NCBI GenBank assembly: GCA_002386585.1
Contig: DGIZ01000226.1
Span: forward strand, 1 to 12,310
Source: Brevundimonas sp. UBA4609
Lineage (GTDB): Bacteria > Pseudomonadota > Alphaproteobacteria > Caulobacterales > Caulobacteraceae
DNA: 12,310 nucleotides
Direction: 5' to 3'
Shown here: positions 6,431 through 12,310 of the stretch, piece by piece
How positions within the stretch are numbered: the stretch's first letter is position 1
Layout: the number at the start of each line of letters is the position of its first letter
The notes under the pieces: model-generated
Databases searched by the model: none
What the model saw: the letters and a program-made list of their open reading frames with translations, nothing else
Told to the model about the DNA's origin: nothing
Made by a program: the position numbers and the translations under genes

Positions 6431-7249
6431 CTTGGCCGCTTCGATCAGGGCGCCGACCTCGCGCGGGTCGATGCCGGGGCTGGCGACGCCGTTGATGAAG
6501 AAGGTCGGCGTGCCCTGCAGGCCCAGGGCCGCCGCCGAGGCGTGGATGTCGGTGACGTGACGCGTCATCTCGGGGGCCGAGATGGCGGCGTTGGCCTTGG
6601 CCATGTCGACGCCGTTGTCGGCCAGAATGCGGTCGATGGCGGCGCGATCCAGCGCCCGTTCGGCCATCAAGGCATCATAGACGGCCAGATACTTGCCCTG
6701 CTGATGCGCGGCCAGGGCGGCGCGGGCGGCGTACTGCGAGGTCACGTCGTCGCCGCGATCCAGAATCGGCCAGTCCTTGAAGACGAAACGCACCTCGGGG
6801 TGGGCGGCCATCAGGGCGCGATAATCATGAGCCACCGCCTTGCAGCCGGGGCAGCGGAAGTCGAAGAATTCGATCACCGTCACCTTGGCGTTCGCGGGAC
6901 CAAAGGCCGGATCGCGCGGATCGGCGGCCAGTAGGGCCGGATTGGCGGCGGCGGCGGCGTTGATGGTCTGGACGCGCGACTGGGATTCCATCGTCTCGCG
7001 CGCGGCCAGGACTTCGTCCAGCACCTGAGGGTTGCTGATCAGATAGTCGCGCACCTTGCCGCCGAAACCCCCGCTCAGATAGGGCGCGGCCGACAGGGCC
7101 AGGGCCAGCGCCGACATGGCTACGGCGGCGCCGCCCAGCACCGTTCCTGACAGAGCGAACCGGCTCTTGGCGGCGGCAGGCGGCGTCACGGCAGGCTGAT
7201 CGGTCGTCTGGCCGGGCTTCTGGCCAGATCGGGGGGTGTCGTCGGTCAT
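6419..7249 (-). CDS. Membrane-anchored DsbA/ScsC-family thiol oxidoreductase
   Basis: A 276-residue thioredoxin-fold protein expected to act on disulfides in the periplasm. Residues 1-29 are a polar cytoplasmic tail, 31-59 a hydrophobic segment acting as uncleaved anchor or signal, and 62-105 a helical stretch (VRDYLISNPQVLDEVLAARE) like the N-terminal region of ScsC/Com1-type proteins, which in ScsC drives oligomerisation. The catalytic site is FDFRCPGCK with Cys133 and Cys136, and the cis-proline loop is GTPTFF with Pro248. I use the ATG at 7249; a TTG directly before it is also in frame. GAG lies six bases upstream. The gene is 39 bp after the M48 protease gene and may share its message. 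Whether it is an oxidase or an isomerase cannot be told from CPGC alone. Confidence 0.93.
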   Translation of the reverse strand: MTDDTPRSGQKPGQTTDQPAVTPPAAAKSRFALSGTVLGGAAVAMSALALALSAAPYLSGGFGGKVRDYLISNPQVLDEVLAARETMESQSRVQTINAAAAANPALLAADPRDPAFGPANAKVTVIEFFDFRCPGCKAVAHDYRALMAAHPEVRFVFKDWPILDRGDDVTSQYAARAALAAHQQGKYLAVYDALMAERALDRAAIDRILADNGVDMAKANAAISAPEMTRHVTDIHASAAALGLQGTPTFFINGVASPGIDPREVGALIEAAKKKG

Positions 7250-7283
7250 CAAGGTCTCGTCAGGCGAAAAAAGAAGGCGGGTT

Positions 7284-7313
7284 CGGCGTCAGGCGCCGGG
7301 CGGGATGACGCCG
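7284..7313 (-). other. Hairpin spanning the M48 protease stop codon
   Basis: CGGCGTCA (7284-7291) pairs with TGACGCCG (7306-7313), an eight-pair stem with a 14-base loop containing further GC-rich self-complementarity. On the minus strand a run of six T (7272-7267) comes 11 bases after the stem. That is farther than in a normal intrinsic terminator, so it is at most a leaky terminator or a processing or stability element between the protease and the thiol oxidoreductase gene. Confidence 0.4.
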
Positions 7314-8710
7314 GAGCGGCTGCGCTGCTCGTTGCGGCGTTCGGCGTCGATGATGTCCTTTTCGGTGGCGCCCGAAGCCAGGACGATGTCGGTGGCGCGA
7401 CGCCATTCGATCGAGCTGCGGTCCAGCATGTCGCGGGCGCGCATGGCGAACTGGGCGGCCTGATCCGGGCGGCGCAGGGCGAACCAGTATTCGGCCGAGG
7501 CCAGACGCGCCTCGCCTTCCTTGTTCTGGCTGGCGTAGGCCTGGGACAGCAGACGCCAGCCCATGGTGTTGTCCGGCTCCAGCGCCAGGGCGCGCTTCAG
7601 CTGGTTCTCGGCCACGGCCAACTGGGTCGGGTCGCTGGTCTCGATCAGGGCGTGGGCCAGGTTGATGCGCAGCAGGGGGGCGTCCGGCTTCAGCTCGACC
7701 GACTTTTCATGCGCGCCCAGGGCTTCGGCCGGGCGGCCTTCCTCGAACAGGATCTGGCCCTTCAGCTCCCAGAAATAGGGATTTTCGGGCTGTTCGGCCA
7801 ACAGGACGTCGACCGCGTCCAGCGCCTTCTGCGTCTGGCCGTCGCGATACCAGGCGATGGCGCGGGCGTAGCGGGCGGGCAGGGTGACGTCGCTGGACGG
7901 ATAGTCGCGCAAGGTGGCGTTGGGCGCGTCCATGAAGGCGCGGATCTTGGCCACGACCAGGGCGTGCTGGGCCATCCGCTCGTCGCTGTCGCGCTTGTCG
8001 TAGTGGGAGGCGGCCTCGACGGGGCGGCGCAGGGCCTCGATCCGTTGCGACGACAGAGGGTGGCTGCGGAAGTAGGGATAGCGGCGCTGATCCGAGAAGA
8101 TTTCCTGCGCGCGGAAATTCTCGAAGAACTCGACCATGCCGCGCCCGGATTCCCCGGCGCGCTCCAACGCGCGGGCGCCGGTGATGTCGGCCTCGCCCTC
8201 CTGGCTCTGCATGTAGCGCAGGGCGCCGAGCGTGCCGAAATACTGGCTGGAGGCCAGAAGAGCCGCGCCCGCGTCCGGCGCGCCCGCGATCGCGGCCAGG
8301 GCGCCCAGCGCCATGGTCATGATCATCGGCTGCATCCCGGCGTTCTGGGCGCCGTCGCGCAGGGTGTGGCGGTTCTTGATATGGCCGGCCTCGTGGGCGA
8401 TCACGCCCAGAAGCTGGTTGGGGCTCTTGGTCCGCAGGATCAGGCCGGTGTTCAACCCCATGATCCGCCCGCGCGTGGCGAAGGCGTTAAGGTCGTTGTC
8501 GTTGACCAGCAGGATCTCGACCTCGTTCGGGTCCAGGCCCATGGCGTCGAGCACGGGCTCGGACCACTCATGGATGATGCCTTCGATCTCGGTGTCCCGG
8601 ATCAGGCTCTGCGCCTGGGCTGACGCGGCCGAGGCCAGCACCGCAAGGGCGCCGAGCCCGGCGGCCAGATGGCGCCGGATGCGGGTTGCGGCGGGGGGCG
8701 TCCTGGTCAT
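7289..8710 (-). CDS. M48 family metalloprotease with TPR repeats, BepA-like
   Basis: A 473-residue exported zinc protease resembling BepA (YfgC), which in E. coli degrades stalled outer-membrane proteins and assists LptD assembly. Residues 11-34 are a signal peptide with a likely cleavage after AQA. The catalytic motif is IAHEAGHIKNRH with HEAGH at 106-110, and the third zinc ligand is Glu171 in QEGEAD. A hydrophobic stretch follows at about 129-153. The C-terminal half (about 270-430) has helical TPR-type repeats such as ARAIAWYRDGQTQKALDAVD and QILFEEGRPAEALGAHEKSV. The ATG at 8710 has GGAG six bases upstream. The gene begins 54 bp after the rne stop and lies in the same direction, so read-through from rne is possible, although it may have its own promoter. 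Unlike E. coli BepA, the Ser at position 2 of HExxH variants is not in question: the motif is the standard HEAGH. Confidence 0.94.
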   Translation of the reverse strand: MTRTPPAATRIRRHLAAGLGALAVLASAASAQAQSLIRDTEIEGIIHEWSEPVLDAMGLDPNEVEILLVNDNDLNAFATRGRIMGLNTGLILRTKSPNQLLGVIAHEAGHIKNRHTLRDGAQNAGMQPMIMTMALGALAAIAGAPDAGAALLASSQYFGTLGALRYMQSQEGEADITGARALERAGESGRGMVEFFENFRAQEIFSDQRRYPYFRSHPLSSQRIEALRRPVEAASHYDKRDSDERMAQHALVVAKIRAFMDAPNATLRDYPSSDVTLPARYARAIAWYRDGQTQKALDAVDVLLAEQPENPYFWELKGQILFEEGRPAEALGAHEKSVELKPDAPLLRINLAHALIETSDPTQLAVAENQLKRALALEPDNTMGWRLLSQAYASQNKEGEARLASAEYWFALRRPDQAAQFAMRARDMLDRSSIEWRRATDIVLASGATEKDIIDAERRNEQRSRSGVIPPGA

Positions 8711-8764
8711 GACGAACTCCAGAGCGATAGTCTCCCCCGCAGCTTCCAGCTTAATCGTGTCCGA

Positions 8765-11482
8765 TCAACGGCGCCACCAGCCCCGCTTGGGCTTGGCGGG
8801 CGGGGCGACGATCTGGCTCGGATCGTCGGCGATGATCGCGGCGATGTCGACCTCCGGCGTCGGCGCCGCAGCCGGCTCGGCCAGGACGACCTCTTCGACG
8901 ACAGCGTCGACGACGACCGGGGCTTCGGCCGGAGGCGCTTCGCCCAAGGCCTCTTCGAGGGCTTCCTCGATGGCCTGTTCGACGCGGGCGGCCACGGCGG
9001 GCGGCACATCCAGTTCAGCAACGACCGGCAGTTCAGTCACCACCGGCTGTTCGGCGGCGACCGGCTCGGCTTCGACCTCGGCCGGGGCGGTTTCAGGCGT
9101 CTCTTCCACGGCGGCGGCGCTGACCTTGCGGCGCACGCGGCGACGCTTGGGCGCTTCGGCCTGTTCGACCGCCGGCGCGGCTTCGGCGGCGGGAGCCTCG
9201 GCCGTTTCGCCTTCGATCACCACGGCGATCGGCGTGTCGGGCGAGCCGACGGGCGGCAGCCCCTCGTTGACCGCGCGGTCCTCGACCTTGGTTTCGTGGG
9301 CCATTTCGCCCTGACCGCGACCCCGGCCGCGACCGCGACGACGGCGCGAACGGCCGTTGCGGCCCTCTTCGGAAGCGGCGACCTGATCCAGGCTGATGTC
9401 CTGAGCCGTCTCCTCGCCGGCGGCCTCCGACCGGCGCTCGTCCTTGCACTCCGGGCGGGCCGCGATCGGGTTGATCGGATCGAACCAGACGTAAGGGTCC
9501 TGCAGCGACGGCGTGCGGCCGCGCACCCAGGCATAGACGTCGCGTTCGCCTTCCTCGCGCATCCGGCGACCGCCGCGACGGCCTCGGCGACGGCGGCCGC
9601 CCCGGCTGTCGTCGTCATCGTCGGAAGCGGCGGCTTCGGCCTCCTCGTCACGACGTCCGCCGCGACGGCGACGGCGGCGTCCGCCGCGGCTGTCGTCATC
9701 CTGTTCGGAGCGGGCGCGAGCCTCGTCGTCGTCCTCGTCCTCGCGGTCGAGATCGGCCTCGTCCTCGTCGTCGCCGAAGTCGTCTTCGTCCTCGGCGTCT
9801 TCGTCCTCGTCGTCATAGGCGCTGTCGTCGAAGCCGTCGTCGAGGTCGGCCAGGTCGATGTGGCTTTCGGGCGCGACGAAGTCTTCGTTCGTTTCAGTGC
9901 GCTCGATCGAGTGTTCGCCCTGGGCCAGGCTGTCGTCGATCTGGATGATGACGTTCAGGCCGCGCTGCTCCAGCAGGAACTGCAGATATTCGCGCTTGTG
10001 GTTCAGGATATACAGCGCCACGGCTGTCGAGACGCGCAGGTTCACCGACCCCGCGCCGTTCTTGCCGGCCTCGATGTCGACGGCGCGCAGGGTGGTCAGG
10101 GCCGCCGATTCGGCCGAGCGGACGCGCCCGGCGCCCTGGCAGCATTCGCAGACCTCGGTCGCGCCCTCGATCACGCCCAGGCGGCGGCGCTGACGGCTGA
10201 TCTCCATCAGGCCGAAGCCGGAGATGCGGCCCATCTGGATGCGCGCACGGTCCTTCGCCAGAGCGTCCTTGAGGGCCTTCTCGACCGCGCGGTTGTTCTT
10301 GCCCTCGTCCATGTCGATGAAGTCGATGACGATCAGACCGGCCAGGTCGCGCAGGCGCAGCTGGCGGGCGGCCTCGACGGCGGCTTCCATATTGGTCTTG
10401 GTCGCCGTGGCCTCGACGTTGCGCTCCTTGGTGGCGCGACCCGAGTTCACGTCGATGGCCACCAGGGCCTCGGTCTGGTTGATGACCAGATAGCCGCCCG
10501 ACTTCAGCGGCACGACCGGCTGGTGAATCTGGGTCAGCACCTCTTCGATGCCGTTCGAGGCGAACAGCGGACGCGAGCCCTGATAGAGGTGGATCTTCTT
10601 GGCCTGGGACGGCATCAGCACGCGCATGAAGTCGCGGGCCTGCTTGAAGCCCTCGACGCCCTCGACCTGAATGCCGTCGAAGTCCTTGTCGTACATGTCG
10701 CGCACGGCGCGGCGGACCAGGTTCTCTTCCTCGTGGATCATCGCCGGCGCGTTGGAGCGCAGGGTCAGTTCGCGGATCGTCTCCCACAGGCGCAGCAGGT
10801 ATTCATAGTCGCGCTTGATCTCGGCGCGGGTGCGCTTGGCGCCCGCCGTGCGGATGATCAGGCCCATGCCCTGCGGCACCTTCAGCGCGGCGGCGGCGGA
10901 TTTTAGCCGGCGACGGTCCGAGGTGTTGGTGATCTTGCGGCTGATGCCGCCGCCCTTGCCGGTGTTCGGCATCAGCACGCAGTAGCGGCCGGCCAGCGAC
11001 AGCCAGGTGGTCAGGGCCGCGCCCTTGGCGCCGCGCTCGTCCTTGACGACCTGCACCAGCAGGATCTGGCGGCGCTTGATGACGTCCTGGATCTTGTAGC
11101 GGCGCATCAGGCGACGCTTCAGGCGCTCCTCGTCGGCCAGCTTGCCGTCGGAATCGGCGTCGTCGGATTCACGGCCCAGATCGTCTTCGTCCGCGTCGTC
11201 GTGCGCTTCGGCCATGATGGCTTCGCGGTCGGCGACCGGGATCTGATAATAGTCCGGGTGGATTTCGTTGAAGGCCAGGAAGCCGTGGCGGTTGCCGCCG
11301 TATTCGACGAAGGCGGCCTGCAGGCTAGGCTCTACGCGGGTGACCTTGGCGAGATAGATGTTGCCGCGAAGCTGGCGCCGCGCGCGGGATTCGAAATCGA
11401 ATTCCTCAACCTGGCGGCCGTCCACGATCGCGACGCGGGTTTCTTCCGCGTGCGCCGCGTCTATCAACATGGTTTTTGACAT
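8765..11482 (-). CDS. rne: Ribonuclease E
   Basis: RNase E is the endonuclease that starts mRNA decay, processes rRNA and tRNA, and scaffolds the RNA degradosome. The 905-residue protein has an S1 domain (about 36-155) interrupted by an acidic insert (about 91-125), the 5'-sensor and DNase I-like catalytic regions with metal ligands Asp344 (AIDVNSG) and Asp387 (IVIDFIDMDEG), and the Zn-link Cys445 and Cys448 (CECC); the spacings between these match E. coli Asp303, Asp346, Cys404 and Cys407. From about residue 545 the tail is disordered: a very acidic block (546-597), three Arg-rich RNA-binding blocks (599-611, 626-640, 711-722), one aromatic island (649-672), and an Ala/Glu/Val stretch. It ends KPKRGWWRR; in Caulobacter crescentus this GWW tail binds polynucleotide phosphorylase. 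The ATG at 11482 follows GAGAGAGA. A divergent amidase gene lies upstream. Confidence 0.98.
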   Translation of the reverse strand: MSKTMLIDAAHAEETRVAIVDGRQVEEFDFESRARRQLRGNIYLAKVTRVEPSLQAAFVEYGGNRHGFLAFNEIHPDYYQIPVADREAIMAEAHDDADEDDLGRESDDADSDGKLADEERLKRRLMRRYKIQDVIKRRQILLVQVVKDERGAKGAALTTWLSLAGRYCVLMPNTGKGGGISRKITNTSDRRRLKSAAAALKVPQGMGLIIRTAGAKRTRAEIKRDYEYLLRLWETIRELTLRSNAPAMIHEEENLVRRAVRDMYDKDFDGIQVEGVEGFKQARDFMRVLMPSQAKKIHLYQGSRPLFASNGIEEVLTQIHQPVVPLKSGGYLVINQTEALVAIDVNSGRATKERNVEATATKTNMEAAVEAARQLRLRDLAGLIVIDFIDMDEGKNNRAVEKALKDALAKDRARIQMGRISGFGLMEISRQRRRLGVIEGATEVCECCQGAGRVRSAESAALTTLRAVDIEAGKNGAGSVNLRVSTAVALYILNHKREYLQFLLEQRGLNVIIQIDDSLAQGEHSIERTETNEDFVAPESHIDLADLDDGFDDSAYDDEDEDAEDEDDFGDDEDEADLDREDEDDDEARARSEQDDDSRGGRRRRRRGGRRDEEAEAAASDDDDDSRGGRRRRGRRGGRRMREEGERDVYAWVRGRTPSLQDPYVWFDPINPIAARPECKDERRSEAAGEETAQDISLDQVAASEEGRNGRSRRRRGRGRGRGQGEMAHETKVEDRAVNEGLPPVGSPDTPIAVVIEGETAEAPAAEAAPAVEQAEAPKRRRVRRKVSAAAVEETPETAPAEVEAEPVAAEQPVVTELPVVAELDVPPAVAARVEQAIEEALEEALGEAPPAEAPVVVDAVVEEVVLAEPAAAPTPEVDIAAIIADDPSQIVAPPAKPKRGWWRR

Positions 11483-11822
11483 TGAAGGTCTCTCTCAGGC
11501 GCGCCAGGCCGTGCGCCGCGAACGCAGTCGCGGGAATAGGGGCGGCTCGCCGAATGGAAATGGGGGCCAGGGCGCGCGTCATCCCCTCGCTGAAAGCGAG
11601 AGCGGCATGATCTTGCCGTTCGGGAGCGCAGGCGGGTCGGCCCATTGGGTTGTCGGTCCTGGGTTCGAACGCGCCGATCAAGGCTGCATCCCGAACCCGT
11701 ATCTCCGGATCGACGGCCAGGCCGCGCGATCCTCGGAATTGGTGAAAGTTTCAGCGCCGCGAGGAGGGCGCGCCTGATCCCGAACAGATGACGGGCGGCG
11801 CGATCGTTCGCATGCGGAACCG
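11483..11822 (-). promoter_or_regulatory. Probable structured 5' leader of rne
   Basis: No gene is supported between rne and the divergent amidase gene. If rne starts at the -10 candidate at 11823-11828, its leader would be about 330 nt. The stretch holds three hairpins: CGAACCC/GGGTTCG (arms 11661-11667 and 11692-11698, 24-base loop), CGGCA/TGCCG (11603-11618, 6-base loop) and CTCGC/GCGAG (11586-11600, 5-base loop); the last two are adjacent. E. coli RNase E represses its own synthesis through a long structured leader, so an autoregulatory role is a reasonable inference but no specific conserved element is recognised. Confidence 0.4.
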
Positions 11823-11828
11823 ATAATA
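11823..11828 (-). promoter_or_regulatory. Candidate -10 element for rne in an AT-rich divergent core
   Basis: TATTAT on the minus strand matches TATAAT at five of six positions. It lies in the only clearly AT-rich part of the interval (about 11818-11890), between the divergent rne and amidase genes. I see no good -35 hexamer 16-18 bases upstream, so the assignment is weak. The same AT-rich block is the likely promoter region for the amidase. Confidence 0.25.
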
Positions 11829-11872
11829 GGCATATGCTGCGGAAAATAAAAGAACCGAGGCGGTAAGAGGTC

Positions 11873-11888
11873 TTAACGAAATCCTTAA
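11873..11888. promoter_or_regulatory. CtrA-like site with off-by-one spacing
   Basis: TTAA (11873-11876) and TTAA (11885-11888) are separated by eight bases, 12 bases before the proposed amidase start. The cell-cycle regulator CtrA recognises TTAA-N7-TTAA in Caulobacter. The extra base makes this a poor canonical site; it is listed because cell-wall amidases are plausible CtrA targets and TTAA is rare in DNA this GC-rich. Confidence 0.2.
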
Positions 11889-11899
11889 ACCCTGGGGTC

Positions 11900-12310
11900 A
11901 TGCTGGCCTCTAAACTGCAGGGCGATTTCCCTCTGATGTTGGGTCGGTGGCGTGACAATCTGAGCCGTTGGGGCGTGCGCGAATGGTCGATGACCGGCCT
12001 GGCGTTCGTCGTCATCTGCCTTGTCGTGTTCACGGCGACGCGGGGCCTGGCCTTCGGTCCGGACGGCGAGATCGTGCGTCTTCGCTTCGGCGGCGACGCC
12101 CAGCGGACCCGCGTGGTGCTGGATCTGGGACGCTCGACGCGCGGTCAGGTGATCGAGGACGGTTCGGCTGGACGGGTCATCCTGTCCCTGGCGGGCGTCA
12201 ATCCGGCGCGGGGGCTGGAAGGCAGCGGCTCTGGCCTGGTGCGCGGCTATGAGGTCAGCGCGGCCTCGGGCGCGTCGCGCGTGCGGCTGGACCTGGCGCG
12301 CGGCGCCGAG
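11900..12310 (+). CDS. amiC: N-acetylmuramoyl-L-alanine amidase, N-terminal part
   Basis: The first 137 codons of a gene that runs off the right edge. Residues 1-31 are polar and basic, 32-52 a hydrophobic signal or anchor (TGLAFVVICLVVFTATRG), and from about 54 an AMIN-domain-like beta-rich region begins (DGEIVRLRFGGDAQ, then TRVVLDLGRSTRGQVI and GRVILSLAGVNPARG). In this family the AMIN domain targets the enzyme to the septum and a zinc amidase domain, outside the window, cuts the stem peptide from peptidoglycan during cell separation. In Caulobacter crescentus an amiC-type gene lies next to rne in the same divergent order, as far as I recall, which supports the name. The start is uncertain: ATG 11900 has GGGG only three bases upstream, and ATGs at 11936 and 11990 are in frame; the last still leaves a complete signal peptide. 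Confidence 0.8.
   Translation, partial: MLASKLQGDFPLMLGRWRDNLSRWGVREWSMTGLAFVVICLVVFTATRGLAFGPDGEIVRLRFGGDAQRTRVVLDLGRSTRGQVIEDGSAGRVILSLAGVNPARGLEGSGSGLVRGYEVSAASGASRVRLDLARGAE

Noticed and set aside
9894..10787. Minus-strand open frame within rne in another frame
   Set aside because: It overlaps the catalytic core of rne, whose frame is certain from its active-site and Zn-link residues; the alternative is Arg/Gly/Pro-rich and unlike any protein I know.
8669..10906. Long plus-strand open frame opposite rne and the start of the M48 gene
   Set aside because: It is a compositional shadow of rne; the low-complexity Ala/Val stretches mirror the acidic and Arg-rich codons of the RNase E tail.
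11651..11700. GGGTTCGAAC resembling a tRNA T-arm
   Set aside because: The bases flanking TTCGAAC do not form the T-stem (the closing pair would be G-G), and no acceptor, D or anticodon arms can be drawn around it.
11464..12033. Minus-strand open frame covering the rne upstream region and amidase start
   Set aside because: It overlaps the rne start and opposes the amidase N-terminus; composition is Arg/Pro/Ser-rich and no start with a ribosome-binding site or family resemblance is seen.

Overview
The window looks like a chromosomal segment of a high-GC alphaproteobacterium of the Caulobacterales; Brevundimonas is my best guess. The grounds are a bacterial NDUFA12-type complex I protein followed by a DUF2155 protein, the run aroQ-accB-accC-aat, an RNase E that ends in Gly-Trp-Trp-Arg-Arg and has an acidic insert in its S1 domain, a divergent AMIN-domain amidase next to rne, and a promoter matching the Caulobacter housekeeping consensus. 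The genus is inferred from memory of these families, not from a database search. There is no IS element, CRISPR array, tRNA or rRNA. It is mostly core-genome housekeeping DNA.

Layout. (1) Bases 1-381, minus: N-terminal 127 codons of a protein that runs off the left edge. Its upstream region holds two 16-bp imperfect palindromes exactly 32 bp apart, the geometry of an NrdR operator, so the gene may encode a ribonucleotide reductase. (2) Bases 601-1697, plus: two genes joined by an ATGA overlap, an NDUFA12-family complex I protein and a secreted DUF2155 protein. (3) Bases 1664-4720, minus: aroQ-accB-accC-aat, a tight operon for 3-dehydroquinase, the two biotin/biotin-carboxylase parts of acetyl-CoA carboxylase, and leucyl/phenylalanyl-tRNA-protein transferase. 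Its last gene overlaps the convergent DUF2155 gene by 34 bp. (4) About 4800-5290: a less GC-rich patch with one unrecognised two-helix membrane protein between short repeats. (5) Bases 5293-6393, plus: thiS-thiG, for the thiazole half of thiamine, with a perfect 14-bp inverted repeat between the genes and a strong intrinsic terminator behind thiG. (6) Bases 6419-11482, minus: rne, then a BepA-like M48 metalloprotease with TPR repeats, then a membrane-anchored DsbA/ScsC-like thiol oxidoreductase. (7) Bases 11483-11899: divergent control region containing the likely structured rne leader. (8) Bases 11900-12310, plus: start of an N-acetylmuramoyl-L-alanine amidase (amiC type) that runs off the right edge.

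How the genes fit together. The window mixes central metabolism (fatty-acid initiation, shikimate, thiamine, respiratory complex I), RNA decay (rne) and envelope maintenance (M48 protease, DsbA-like protein, amidase). No new defence or mobile system is visible. The most informative non-coding signals are the paired NrdR-like boxes, the terminator whose stem and U-tract lie in the coding end of the opposing dsbA-like gene, the hairpin-rich rne leader, and a compact sequence island inside the otherwise disordered RNase E tail.
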